From Dyella flava (GTDB lineage: Bacteria > Pseudomonadota > Gammaproteobacteria > Xanthomonadales > Rhodanobacteraceae): a stretch of DNA of 64,000 nt. Below are positions 32,798 through 42,471 of the stretch, piece by piece (positions within the stretch are counted from its first letter, which is position 1; each line of letters starts with the position of its first letter). The position numbers were made by a program, and so were the translations under genes. Where the stretch lies: contig NZ_JADIKE010000036.1 of NCBI RefSeq assembly GCF_016904955.1, positions 138,021 to 202,020 on the forward strand, in the 5' to 3' direction. Under the pieces are notes generated by a model. That model saw only the letters and a list, made by a program, of their open reading frames with translations, was not told where the DNA came from and made no database searches.

Positions 32798-33580
32798 ATG
32801 ACCCGCGCCCCCGCCAAACAACGGCTGCGCTTGCTGAGCTGCAACATCCTGGCCGGCGCCAGCGTGCAGCGTTACCGGCAATACGTAACACGCAGCATCA
32901 ACGCGGTGCTGCCTGGACGCAGCAAACTCGAGAACCTCGATCGTCTGGCCGAACTGCTCCCGCAGTTCGACGTGATCGGTTTGCAGGAAGCTGATGCCGG
33001 CAGCCTGCGCTCGGGTTTTCTCAACCAGACGCGCTACCTCGCCGAAACCTCGGGCATGCCGTTCTGGAGCCATCAGCCGAATCGCCCGGTAGCGCAGCTT
33101 TCGCACACCGCCAACGGCTTGATCTGCCGACTCGAGCCGCAGGCCGTGATCGACTATCCCTTGCCCAGCCGCATTCCCGGCCGCGGCGCGCTGCTCGCGC
33201 ACTTCGGTGATGATGCCAACGGCCTGGCGGTGATGATCGCGCATCTCTCACTGAGCGCACAGGCGCGTACCAAGCAGCTCGGCTTCATTGCCGAAGTACT
33301 GCAGGATTATCCGCATGCCGTGCTGATGGGCGATCTCAACACCGATGCACATAGTCGGGAAATGCAGCATCTGTTCGAGCGCTGCGATCTGCAGCCGCCA
33401 GCGCATCCAGTGCTCACCTTTCCCAGCTGGAAACCCAAGCGCGCACTGGACCACATCCTGGTTTCACCCGGCATCCGGATCGAAAAAGTATGGACGCTGC
33501 CGCAAGCTTTCTCCGATCATCTTGCGTTGGCCGCTGAAATCCAGCTCCCCGCCCCTTTCGTCAAACCACATCATCGATGA
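32798..33580 (+). CDS. Endonuclease/exonuclease/phosphatase family protein
   Basis: A 260-residue metal-dependent hydrolase of the EEP fold: LSCNILAG at the start, IGLQEADAG (metal Glu), HLSLSAQ, MGDLNTDAHS (Asp, Asn), LDHILVS and SDHLAL for the catalytic His. No signal peptide, so cytosolic. Substrate cannot be told from sequence; members cleave nucleic acids or phosphoesters. Its stop overlaps the next small gene's start (ATGA). Confidence 0.88.
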   Translation: MTRAPAKQRLRLLSCNILAGASVQRYRQYVTRSINAVLPGRSKLENLDRLAELLPQFDVIGLQEADAGSLRSGFLNQTRYLAETSGMPFWSHQPNRPVAQLSHTANGLICRLEPQAVIDYPLPSRIPGRGALLAHFGDDANGLAVMIAHLSLSAQARTKQLGFIAEVLQDYPHAVLMGDLNTDAHSREMQHLFERCDLQPPAHPVLTFPSWKPKRALDHILVSPGIRIEKVWTLPQAFSDHLALAAEIQLPAPFVKPHHR

Positions 33581-34002
33581 CCGCAAAACAACTGCTCAAC
33601 GTAACCTGGCCATGGCTTCTGATCGTGCTGATCGGACTGTTTTCGACATGGCTGCGCTACGGCTTTATCGAGCCGCCGGCATTGGCGCATATGTGCGACG
33701 ACCCCGCCCATGGGCCGTCCTCATGCGGCATACGCCGCTTCATCGTGCTTGGCTTCAACAGCTACAGTTTTGGCATCGCCGCCCTGGTGGCCTCCGCGCT
33801 TGCACTGATCATGAAAAAGCCGGCGATGGCCTGGCTGGCCGCGGCGCTCGGCTTGTTCGCGGTGATCATGTATTGCTATTACGCCGGTGCGGTCGCGCTG
33901 CTGATCGGCTGCTTACGCCTGCTGCGCCTGCAAGCGAACCGTATGCCAGCGCCAGGCCACCAGCACGGGCAAGCTAATCGCCAGGTTAAGACCCAGCCAT
34001 AG
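33577..34002 (+). CDS. Small inner-membrane protein, hypothetical
   Basis: A 141-residue protein with about three membrane segments (LLIVLIGLFSTWLRYGF, FGIAALVASALALI, MAWLAAALGLFAVIMYCYYAG) and a basic Gln/His-rich tail. I recognise no family. It is coupled to the hydrolase by ATGA, which supports it being real. Its last 90 bases overlap the 3' end of the convergent GH17 gene, so the tail could be shorter in other strains. Confidence 0.6.
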   Translation: MTAKQLLNVTWPWLLIVLIGLFSTWLRYGFIEPPALAHMCDDPAHGPSSCGIRRFIVLGFNSYSFGIAALVASALALIMKKPAMAWLAAALGLFAVIMYCYYAGAVALLIGCLRLLRLQANRMPAPGHQHGQANRQVKTQP

Positions 34003-35511
34003 CCACGCCACCTTGTTCATGCCGACTTCGGCCACCACCGGCGCGATCGCGAGCAATGGACCGACACAGGCCATGAAGCGCTGCTCCGCGGACGGCATGG
34101 ACCGCTCATGCGTAAGCAGTCCGAATACGCCGTAAGCCACGCAGGGCAACAGGAACAAACCCATCGGGAAATCCAGATAACGGCCGTCGAACGCCATCAG
34201 GATGTCGTAGAGCACCAGCCCGAACAGCGAACAGAAACGCCACCAGGATGCCGGCTCGGAATGATCATGATGATCGGCCAGATGCGCGGCGATGCGCCGG
34301 GCCAACACCGCAGCGACACACAACGCGGCGAATAGACAGACCGACGACAGCACCCACTCCCACGGCGCTGCGCACGCAAACGTCATCTGCCGGATCTGCC
34401 ACGCTGCCGAGGTACCCGCGGCAAAGCCAGCCATCAGCAAGGCCAGCCAGCCTCTCACACCGCGCCACTTGCGGCCCACGCTGCCTACGATGGTAAAGAC
34501 GACCGCACCAAGCGCACCAGCCAGCCAGCCCAGCCACCAGCGAGGATCTTCAGTCACCGGTCCGCGCATCGGAAATTTCGGGTGCGCATTCGAATCGAAA
34601 ATGCCCCAGTAGCCACCCACGGTGCCTTCCAGCGCACGCTTCCATGGCTGATCGAAGGTCTCGATCACGTTGTACGGCATGTTCACGGTCGCCGCGTAAC
34701 GCAGGAATTCACGCAGGTAAAGCGCTTCATCCACGATGCTGGGTTCGGCCGAACGACGCAGGCGCCCCGCGCTGGGCCAACCGGTTTCACCGATCATCAG
34801 CGGCTTGTCCGGGAACACCTGCTTCATGTGCGTATACACGTCTTCGACGTGCTTGACCGCATCAATGGCCCGCACCGGCTTGTCCTCCCAATAAGGCAGG
34901 ATGTGGATGGTGATGAAATCCACATACTTCGCCATCTGCGGGTATTTCAGCCAGCGCTCCCATACGTCGGCATAGGTGACAGGAATCGATGCCGGCGTCG
35001 CCGCGCGCACGGTCTGGATGTATTGGATGAGACGTTTCGGCGAAAGATCGCCGCGCAACAGCACTTCGTTACCGACAACGATGCCGCGGATCACCTTGGG
35101 ATTGGCGTTGGCCGTGGCAATGCCCATCGCCACGTCCTGCTCGTTGAGCTTTTCCACGCTGCCGAGCCAGATGCCCATCAGCACCTGCATGTGGTAGCGC
35201 GCGGCAATGGCAGGCACGGCGTTGAGACCGTTGCTCTGCGAGTAGGTACGCACGCAGTCGAAGCGCTGCGACAGCGTACGCAGATCCTCGTCGATGCGTT
35301 CCGGCGTGATGATGTAGTGCTGGTTGAAAGGTGTTTCACCGGGCTTGCGGAACGGCGCGTAGGATACGCAGGCAATACGATCGGACGGCGCATCCGGCAA
35401 CGTCACGGGCCGTCCGACATTCCACCACCAGGTCGCGCCAGCCAGCGTCGTCAGCACCAGCGTCAGCCAGGCCAGTCCGTAATGAGCGACGTTTTTCGAC
35501 GGTGGCAACAT
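33913..35511 (-). CDS. GH17-family beta-glucan enzyme with C-terminal membrane domain
   Basis: A 532-residue protein: an N-terminal membrane anchor (11-31), a GH17-like catalytic barrel (about 45-330) with GIVVGNEVLLRGD (acid/base E149) and PLMIGETGWPSAG (nucleophile E242), and about six membrane helices (about 330-525). GH17 members of this type with membrane tails are beta-1,3-glucan hydrolases or transglycosylases. Catalytic domain probably faces the periplasm. The 3' end overlaps the previous convergent gene by 90 bp. A glucan target in this organism is unknown; no glucan synthase is nearby. Confidence 0.87.
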   Translation of the reverse strand: MLPPSKNVAHYGLAWLTLVLTTLAGATWWWNVGRPVTLPDAPSDRIACVSYAPFRKPGETPFNQHYIITPERIDEDLRTLSQRFDCVRTYSQSNGLNAVPAIAARYHMQVLMGIWLGSVEKLNEQDVAMGIATANANPKVIRGIVVGNEVLLRGDLSPKRLIQYIQTVRAATPASIPVTYADVWERWLKYPQMAKYVDFITIHILPYWEDKPVRAIDAVKHVEDVYTHMKQVFPDKPLMIGETGWPSAGRLRRSAEPSIVDEALYLREFLRYAATVNMPYNVIETFDQPWKRALEGTVGGYWGIFDSNAHPKFPMRGPVTEDPRWWLGWLAGALGAVVFTIVGSVGRKWRGVRGWLALLMAGFAAGTSAAWQIRQMTFACAAPWEWVLSSVCLFAALCVAAVLARRIAAHLADHHDHSEPASWWRFCSLFGLVLYDILMAFDGRYLDFPMGLFLLPCVAYGVFGLLTHERSMPSAEQRFMACVGPLLAIAPVVAEVGMNKVAWLWLGLNLAISLPVLVAWRWHTVRLQAQQA

Positions 35512-35676
35512 GCAGGTCCTGCCGATGCAGCGTAGTGGAAGCGCGCAAGCTTACCAGCCCACCGGCCGCGGATATGCTCACTCATTTTCGACGCCGCGGC
35601 TGGAAAACTTACCGATCGTTCAGGGCACTTCCAAGCCATCCATTACACTTCAGCCCGATCGCCCGCAGGAGTTTCC

Positions 35677-37776
35677 ATGGCCCCGCATGCCGTAACGCGC
35701 CTTGGCCGTCGTCTGCTGACCGTCCTTGCCGGCTGGATGCTGGTCAGTTCGGTCACCGCCCAGACCGACAACACCAGCCTCGAATCGCAACGCGCCGCTT
35801 TCAAGCAGGCCTATGCGGCAGCCAGCCAGGGCGGCGACAGCTGGCGGCAGTTCGCTGCCGGGCTGCGCAACTTCCCGCTTTATCCGTACCTGCAGGCGGC
35901 GTCGCTGGAACACGATATCCAGTTGATCGACCGCCCCACGGTCGAAGCCTATCTGCGCCAATATCCGGACCTGATCCCGGCTGACGACCTGCGTCGCCAT
36001 TTCCTGCAAGAGCTGGCGCGACGTCAGGACTGGGACAACTTCGAGGCGATGTACCAACCCGGCCTGGGCGACACGCTGACCTGTGATGCCTTGCAGGCCA
36101 AGATCGCAGACGGTACACCGCTGGATTTCAACAAGGATCTCGCCTCGCTGTGGACCACGCCAGCCCTGCCATCCGCATGCGATCCCGTGCTGCAAGCCGC
36201 GCACGATCAGGGCCTGTTGACGCGGGAACGCCTGTGGGCGCGGATCGATATCGCCGCTGATGCAGGCAAGGGCGGCAGCATTTCCGGCCTGGTGCAGTGG
36301 TTGCAAGGCGATGACGTCCCGGTGGCGCAGCGCCTGGCGCTGGCGCTCAGCGATCCTGCCTCGGCCGTGGCCGCCGCCCCGACCTGGCCGGACACGGCGC
36401 GCTCGCGCCAGGCCGCCACGCTCGCCCTGGTCCGCATGGCACGGCGCCAGTCGATGACTGCCGACACGGCTTGGCAGAAACTTCAGAACCAGTTCCAGTT
36501 CGCCCCCAGCCAGCGCGATAGCATCCTCAACGCCCTGGCCCTGTTTCACGCCACCGACTATGACAGCGATGCGCTGGCCCGGCTGATCAATCTGCCGGCC
36601 TCAGCGCAAACCGACGTCAGCCGCGAATGGCGTGTACGCGTGGCGCTGGCCCAGCAGAACTGGGCGGCCGTGCTGGCTGCGATCGACGCCATGCCGCCGG
36701 CTCTGCAGCAGAATGACGAGTGGCTGTATTTCCGCGCGCGCGCGCTGAGTGAACTGGGGCGTTCCAGCGAAGCGCAAAGCGCGTATGCCACGGCCGCCGC
36801 GCAATCCAGCTACTTCGGTTATCTGGCGGCCGATCATCAGGGCTCGCCTTATTCGCTATGCGTGGCGCAACCGGTGGTTGATCCGCAGGGCGAGCAGGCG
36901 GTGCTGGCGATACCCGGCATGCAGCGCGCTTTCGAGCTATTCGCCGTCGGCATGCCCAAGCAGGCACGGCGCGAATGGAGTCAGGCCATGGCCAATGCAG
37001 ACCCGCAGACCTTGCGGCAAGCGGTGAATCTGGCCGACCGACGCGGCTGGTATGACCGCGCCGTGTTCACCTTCAACAATGGCGAGGGCCTGCATTACTA
37101 CACCTTGCGCTTCCCGCTCGCCCGCCAGGACGGGCTGGTGTCGCAAGCCCAACAGGCTGGCATCGACCCCGCCTGGGCCTACGGCATCCTGCGCCAGGAA
37201 AGCGCCTGGATGAGCGACGCCCAGTCCGGTGCCGATGCGCGTGGATTGATGCAACTGCTGCCCAGCACCGGCGCCGACGTGGCACGCCGCAACGGCCTGC
37301 CCTGGGCCGGTGCCGAGAGCCTGTACGACCCCACCGTCAACATCGAACTGGGTACGCGCTACCTGGCCCAGATGGCCGACCGCTTCGACGGCGCGCCCTG
37401 GCTTGCCAGCGCCGCCTACAACGCGGGAGCAGCACGCGTGAAGCAGTGGCTGGACGCGCGCGGCACCCTGCCCCCTGATCTGTTCGTAGCCACCATCCCG
37501 TTCAAGGAAACCCGCGAATACGTCGCGCGTGTGATGTATTACAGCGTGATCTATGATTGGCGCCTGCACGGCTCGGCGGCACTGATGTCCGCCCGGATGA
37601 CGCCAATCGGACAGCCGTATAGCCGTCCGGATGCGCAGGACCCGCGTAAAGACGTCACCTGTATGACGCCGCCTGTCGTTGCACCGGCATCCTCCTCGCC
37701 GGGAACCGCGACATCGGCACCGGCCCGCCCGACCGCTTCATCCAGCAGCGCACCCGCCACGGACAAGGCACACTGA
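35677..37776 (+). CDS. slt: Soluble lytic murein transglycosylase (Slt70-like)
   Basis: Cleaves peptidoglycan glycosidic bonds to give anhydromuropeptides. The 699-residue protein has a signal peptide (residues 1-29), an alpha-helical superhelix (about 35-450), then the SLT domain with ILRQESAW (catalytic E508), GADARGLMQLLPSTG, and AAYNAGAARVKQW. The C-terminal 50 residues are a low-complexity Ala/Pro/Ser/Thr tail. AGGAG lies five bases before the ATG. Followed by 16 bp and an NDUFA9-like gene. Confidence 0.95.
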   Translation: MAPHAVTRLGRRLLTVLAGWMLVSSVTAQTDNTSLESQRAAFKQAYAAASQGGDSWRQFAAGLRNFPLYPYLQAASLEHDIQLIDRPTVEAYLRQYPDLIPADDLRRHFLQELARRQDWDNFEAMYQPGLGDTLTCDALQAKIADGTPLDFNKDLASLWTTPALPSACDPVLQAAHDQGLLTRERLWARIDIAADAGKGGSISGLVQWLQGDDVPVAQRLALALSDPASAVAAAPTWPDTARSRQAATLALVRMARRQSMTADTAWQKLQNQFQFAPSQRDSILNALALFHATDYDSDALARLINLPASAQTDVSREWRVRVALAQQNWAAVLAAIDAMPPALQQNDEWLYFRARALSELGRSSEAQSAYATAAAQSSYFGYLAADHQGSPYSLCVAQPVVDPQGEQAVLAIPGMQRAFELFAVGMPKQARREWSQAMANADPQTLRQAVNLADRRGWYDRAVFTFNNGEGLHYYTLRFPLARQDGLVSQAQQAGIDPAWAYGILRQESAWMSDAQSGADARGLMQLLPSTGADVARRNGLPWAGAESLYDPTVNIELGTRYLAQMADRFDGAPWLASAAYNAGAARVKQWLDARGTLPPDLFVATIPFKETREYVARVMYYSVIYDWRLHGSAALMSARMTPIGQPYSRPDAQDPRKDVTCMTPPVVAPASSSPGTATSAPARPTASSSSAPATDKAH

Positions 37777-37792
37777 ATTAGGGATTTTCGCC

Positions 37793-38737
37793 ATGACAAC
37801 TCAGCGCATCGTCATACTCGGCGGAACCGGTTTCGTCGGCAGCTATCTCGTGCCCCGACTGGTTGCCAATGGACACCACCTTACCGTGCTCTCGCGCAAT
37901 CGCGAATCACGGCGCACCATGGCCGTGCTGCCTGGCGTCATTATTCGCAGCGCGGATGTCCATGACGATGCCGTGCTGCGCGCGCAGCTGGAAGGTGCCG
38001 ACGCGGTGATCAACCTGATCGGCATCCTCAACCCGCAAGGCCGCGACACCTTCCAGCGCATCTATATCGACCTGACGAAACGCCTGCTCGACGCCTGCAA
38101 GGCAACCGGCGTAAAGCGTCTGCATCAGATGAGTTCGTTGAAAGCGGGCCAGGGGCTTTCGCAATACCTCAAGACACGTGGCGAAGTGGAGGCCCTGGTC
38201 AAGGCATCGCCACTGGATTGGACCATCTATCAACCCAGTGTCATCTTTGGCGATGGCGATGGCCTGGTTACCCGCTTCGCGACCTTGCTGCGCAAGATGC
38301 CGGTATTCCCGCTGGCGCGCGCAGCGTCGCGCCTGGCGCCGACTTACGCCGGCGATGTTGCTGAGGCCATCGCTCGCTGCGTAGCGGATGACACGTTATC
38401 CGTACGCAAAAACTTCGAGTTGTACGGTCCGGAAGTGCTGACGCTGGGTGAAATCGTGCGCGCCATCCGTGATGCGGCTGGCTTGCGTACGTCGATCATT
38501 CCCTTGCCCGACAGCCTTGGCCGCTTGCAAGCGCAAGTGGCCGGCTTGCTGCCGGGTAAGCCGTTCTCGCCGGACAACTTCCTCTCGCTGCGCACCGATT
38601 CGGTGGGCAAGGTCGACGGCTATGCCGCACTGGGTATCGTGCCGCAGCCTTTCACACCGTGGCTGCCCCGGCTGATCCACGGATTACCGAGGCAATCCCG
38701 CCTGGATGCGGCCAGAAACGCCTATCGCCACCGCTGA
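37793..38737 (+). CDS. NAD(P)-dependent epimerase/dehydratase, complex I NDUFA9-like
   Basis: A 314-residue short-chain dehydrogenase-like protein: RIVILGGTGFVGSYLVPRL at the N-terminus, ADVHDDAVLRAQLEGADAVINLIGI, and DWTIYQPSVIFGDGDG. These resemble the NDUFA9/YMR090-like atypical SDRs, which bind NAD(P)H and quinones and often lack a canonical YxxxK. AGGGA precedes the ATG. The next gene, cca, starts 48 bp downstream, as commonly seen in Xanthomonadaceae. Confidence 0.88.
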   Translation: MTTQRIVILGGTGFVGSYLVPRLVANGHHLTVLSRNRESRRTMAVLPGVIIRSADVHDDAVLRAQLEGADAVINLIGILNPQGRDTFQRIYIDLTKRLLDACKATGVKRLHQMSSLKAGQGLSQYLKTRGEVEALVKASPLDWTIYQPSVIFGDGDGLVTRFATLLRKMPVFPLARAASRLAPTYAGDVAEAIARCVADDTLSVRKNFELYGPEVLTLGEIVRAIRDAAGLRTSIIPLPDSLGRLQAQVAGLLPGKPFSPDNFLSLRTDSVGKVDGYAALGIVPQPFTPWLPRLIHGLPRQSRLDAARNAYRHR

Positions 38738-38785
38738 CATGCTGCCGGCAGCGGCACGTTGAGCCCGGCATGGCAAAATGCGTCC

Positions 38786-40015
38786 ATGCGCACTTATCTG
38801 GTTGGCGGCGCAGTCCGCGACAAGTTGCTGGAACGACCGGTGGTCGACCGCGATCACGTGGTCGTCGGCGCGCGTCCGGAGGATATGCTGGCCCTGGGCT
38901 ACAAGCCCGTCGGCAAGGATTTCCCGGTGTTCCTGCATCCGCAGTCCAACGAGGAATATGCGCTGGCGCGTACCGAGCGCAAGACCGGACACGGCTATCA
39001 CGGCTTCGCCTTCCACGCCGATCCTGGCGTAACGCTGGAAGAGGATCTGGCTCGCCGCGACCTCACCATCAATGCGATTGCCGAGGATGAGCACGGTAAC
39101 CTGGTGGATCCTTACGGCGGTGTGCGCGATCTGGAGCAGCGCCTGCTGCGGCATGTCTCACCCGCCTTTGTCGAAGATCCGGTGCGCCTGCTGCGCGTCG
39201 CGCGCTTCGCGGCGCGCTTTGCGCCGCTCGGATTCACAGTGGCGGAAGAAACCATGTCGCTGTTGCAGCAGATGGTGCGCGATGGCGAAGTCGATCATCT
39301 GGTGCCGGAACGCGTTTGGGCGGAAACACGCAAGGCGCTCGGCGAAGCACAGCCGTCGGCGTTTCTGCGCGTCATGCGCGAATCCGGGGCGCTTGCCGTA
39401 CTGTTTCCAGAGATCGATGCCTTGTACGGCGTCCCGCAACGCGCGGAATTCCATCCGGAAATCGATACCGGCGTACATCTGGAAATGACCCTGGATGCCG
39501 CTGCCAAGCTGGCCCCCGGCAATGATCTGGTCGGCTTTTGCACGTTGACGCACGATCTCGGCAAAGCGCTGACACCTATTGATGAGCTGCCACGCCATCA
39601 CGGCCACGAGCAGCGCGGCGTAAAGCCGCTGCGCGCACTGGCCACGCGCCTGAAAGTACCGACCGAATACGCCGAACTGGCCGAACTGGTCTGTCGCGAG
39701 CATCTGAATACGCACCGTGCGTTCGAATTGAAACCCGCTACGGTGTTGAAGCTGCTCATCTCATTGGACGCCCTGCGCCGCCCGGAGCGCCTGCACACCT
39801 TTCTCGCCGCCTGCACTGCCGACAAGCGCGGCCGGCTCGGGCACGAGCAGGACGACTATCCCCAGGCGGATTGGCTGCGTAGCGCACGCGATGCCGCGGC
39901 CTCGATCACCTCGGCCCGGTTCATCGCGCAAGGGCTGCAAGGTCCTGCGGTAGGGGCCGCGATCGAAAAGGCCCGGACCCAGGCCATCGCCGAAATGAAA
40001 CTTTGTAACACTTAA
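38786..40015 (+). CDS. cca: Multifunctional CCA tRNA nucleotidyltransferase
   Basis: Adds or repairs the 3' CCA of tRNAs. The 409-residue enzyme has the class II nucleotidyltransferase motif GGAVRD (7-12), catalytic-type D21 and D23 (DRDHVVV), [10 protein letters not shown], and a C-terminal HD domain (H256-D257 in LTHDLGKA) giving phosphatase or phosphodiesterase activity, as in E. coli Cca (412 residues). ATG 38786 fits the family start. Confidence 0.95.
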   Translation: MRTYLVGGAVRDKLLERPVVDRDHVVVGARPEDMLALGYKPVGKDFPVFLHPQSNEEYALARTERKTGHGYHGFAFHADPGVTLEEDLARRDLTINAIAEDEHGNLVDPYGGVRDLEQRLLRHVSPAFVEDPVRLLRVARFAARFAPLGFTVAEETMSLLQQMVRDGEVDHLVPERVWAETRKALGEAQPSAFLRVMRESGALAVLFPEIDALYGVPQRAEFHPEIDTGVHLEMTLDAAAKLAPGNDLVGFCTLTHDLGKALTPIDELPRHHGHEQRGVKPLRALATRLKVPTEYAELAELVCREHLNTHRAFELKPATVLKLLISLDALRRPERLHTFLAACTADKRGRLGHEQDDYPQADWLRSARDAAASITSARFIAQGLQGPAVGAAIEKARTQAIAEMKLCNT

Positions 40016-40071
40016 TCCTTCGGCGTATAAAGCACCGATTGTCTTGCCGCCCTCCCTGACCGGAGCATCCC

Positions 40072-42261
40072 TTGTCGTTGACCTTTTCCTCTCGTTCCAC
40101 GCTGCGCGAGCGTTTCCGCCCCCTGTGGTGGTTTGGCATCGTTTATGTCGTGCTAGGTGCCATTACACGTGTCGCGCTGCTGGTCATGACCGGCAAAGGC
40201 ATCCCGCACAATCCGCTGGACTGGCTGTACGCCTTTGGTGTCGGCCTGTGCTCGGACCTGATCACGCTGCTCTATGTAGGCTGGCCGTTGCTGCTGTTTT
40301 TGTGGATCGTGCCGTCACGGCGCCCGCTGATTTCCACCGCCAGGCAATGGCTGATCTACGTGTTGTTGCTTGCTGCGTTGTACGCACTGACCTTGTTTGC
40401 CTTGCACCTGGCCGTCCATGCGGCAATCCGCGATGTATGGCCGATCATGCTGGTTTTCCTGTTTTTTCTGCCGATGCCTGCGCTGTGCTATGGCGCGCGC
40501 AGTGGTCAGCACGGGCTCTACATCCTCTGCCTGCTGCTGTTGTTCGGCCTGCTGTTCGTGGCGGCATCCGAGCTGGTGTTCTGGGACGAGTTCGGGGTGC
40601 GCTTCAACTTCATCGCAGTGGATTATCTGGTCTATACCACCGAGGTGGTGGACAACATCCGCGAGTCGTATCCGATCGCACGCTGGCTGACCATGCTGGC
40701 CGCTACGGCCATCGTGATCCTGCTGCTCTCGCGCGGGGCGTTGCGTACGCGTGACCATGGCACACATTTTGGACAGCGCAGCAAGGTGGTCGCGGTATGG
40801 TTCGTATTGACCGTGATGTCGCTGTTTGTGGTGAACAGCTCGACCAAGGACCGCACCAGCAACACCTACGTCAATGAGCTCGCCGGTAATGGCGTCTACC
40901 AATTCTTTGCCGCCTTCCGCAGCAGCCACCTGGATTACGACCGCTTCTACCGCACCCTGCCGCTCCATGAAGCTTTTACGCGGGTGCGCGCGCAACTGAA
41001 AACGCCGGACGCCACCTACGTCAGCAACGACCCGCGGGACCTTACCCGCGAGATCCAGCATCCGGGACCCGAGCAGCATCTGAATGTCGTGCTGATCAGC
41101 GTGGAAAGTCTGTCAGCCGACTTCTTGAATACTTTCGGCGCCAGCCATGGCGATATCACGCCCAACCTGGATGCGCTGGTCGGACAAAGCCTGTTCTTCG
41201 ACCACCTCTACGCCAACGGCACGCGTACCGTGCGCGGTCTGGAAGCGCTATCGATGTCGATTCCGCCGACGCCCGGCGATTCGATCCTCAAACAGGCGCA
41301 CAACGAAGACATGCTGTCGCTGGGTCAGATCTTCGATCAGCACGGTTATGTTTCGCAGTTCGTGTACGGTGGCTACGGCTACTTCGACAACATGAACTAT
41401 TTCTTCAGCCACAACGGTTACCAGATCGTGGACCGCAGCTCGATTCCCAAGAGCATGCCGATCCACGGCGAGAATGTGTGGGGCGTGGCCGATGAAGATC
41501 TTTACACGCTGGCGCTGAGCCAGATGGATGCCATTCATGCGCAGGGCAAGCCGTTCTTCCTGCACATCATGACCACCTCCAACCACCGCCCCTTCACCTT
41601 CCCTGCCGGACGCGTGCAGGAACGCAACGGCAGCCGTGAAGGCGCGATCGCCTATACCGACTGGTCCATCGCGGACTTCATCAATCGCGCACGCACAAAG
41701 CCCTATTTTGATGACACGGTGTTCGTGATCACCGCCGATCATTGCGCATCGAGCGCCGGCCGCAGCAGCGTTCCGATCGACCGTTACCACATCCCGTTGT
41801 GGATCTACGCTCCCAAGCATTTCGCACCACAACGCATCGAAACGCAGATGTCGCAGATGGACATCCCGACTACCCTGCTCGGCCTGCTCAACTTCAGCTA
41901 CCGCAGCCGCTTCTTCGGCTACGACGTGTTTCACCTGGCGCCCGGGCAGGAACGCGCCTTCCCGGCCACCTATGAAAAGCTTGGTTACCTGCATGGCAAG
42001 GAGCTAAGCATTCTTGAGCCGCAGCGCAAAACCGAACAGGTCATCCCCAACTTCGATACTGGCGATGCGACACCCGTGGCCAACATCAACCAGGACGACC
42101 TCGATAACGCAACCGCCGACTATCAGGTCGCCAGCTATCTGTTCAAGCATGGCCTGCTGGCTCGAACAGCGTCGGATGCAACTCCCGTAACACCTGCGCC
42201 CGCTCCGGCCAGCTCAGCGCCAGCGCCGGTATCCACAAGCAGCGTGGCGACGGCGCCCTGA
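40072..42261 (+). CDS. LTA synthase-like membrane sulfatase/phosphotransferase
   Basis: A 729-residue protein with about five N-terminal membrane helices (residues 20-250), then an alkaline-phosphatase-superfamily domain: NVVLISVESLSADF, the probable nucleophile Thr in ANGTRTVRGLE (about T386), LHIMTTSNHRPF and VFVITADHCAS. Related to lipoteichoic acid synthase and periplasmic glucan phosphoglycerol transferases; substrate unknown, perhaps a lipid or a periplasmic glucan. Ends with an Ala/Pro/Ser/Thr tail. Starts with TTG six bases after GGAG. Confidence 0.86.
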   Translation: MSLTFSSRSTLRERFRPLWWFGIVYVVLGAITRVALLVMTGKGIPHNPLDWLYAFGVGLCSDLITLLYVGWPLLLFLWIVPSRRPLISTARQWLIYVLLLAALYALTLFALHLAVHAAIRDVWPIMLVFLFFLPMPALCYGARSGQHGLYILCLLLLFGLLFVAASELVFWDEFGVRFNFIAVDYLVYTTEVVDNIRESYPIARWLTMLAATAIVILLLSRGALRTRDHGTHFGQRSKVVAVWFVLTVMSLFVVNSSTKDRTSNTYVNELAGNGVYQFFAAFRSSHLDYDRFYRTLPLHEAFTRVRAQLKTPDATYVSNDPRDLTREIQHPGPEQHLNVVLISVESLSADFLNTFGASHGDITPNLDALVGQSLFFDHLYANGTRTVRGLEALSMSIPPTPGDSILKQAHNEDMLSLGQIFDQHGYVSQFVYGGYGYFDNMNYFFSHNGYQIVDRSSIPKSMPIHGENVWGVADEDLYTLALSQMDAIHAQGKPFFLHIMTTSNHRPFTFPAGRVQERNGSREGAIAYTDWSIADFINRARTKPYFDDTVFVITADHCASSAGRSSVPIDRYHIPLWIYAPKHFAPQRIETQMSQMDIPTTLLGLLNFSYRSRFFGYDVFHLAPGQERAFPATYEKLGYLHGKELSILEPQRKTEQVIPNFDTGDATPVANINQDDLDNATADYQVASYLFKHGLLARTASDATPVTPAPAPASSAPAPVSTSSVATAP

Positions 42262-42273
42262 AGAAAAACAAGC

Positions 42274-42310
42274 CCGGAGATGGCGATAAGCTATAAGCCG
42301 CTATCTCCGG
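42274..42310 (+). other. Strong hairpin downstream of the LTA synthase-like gene
   Basis: CCGGAGATGGCG (42274-42285) pairs with CGCTATCTCCGG (42299-42310), 12 pairs including one G-U, with a 13-nt loop. A T-run is weak (GAGCTCTTTGG), so it may be a factor-dependent or leaky terminator. It is 160 bp before the next gene. Confidence 0.6.
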
Positions 42311-42471
42311 AGCTCTTTGGACAAGGGGACGCGCATGGCGCAGAAGGCCGGGCGTTTGAGACCCTTTCTTCTCTTACAACCGACAGGGACTCCTCTCGAT
42401 CCGGCCATGATGACCCGGATAACTTCGCTCACTGCGTTGCTTCAGCGGCACAAGCTGACAAGGTATCGTTG

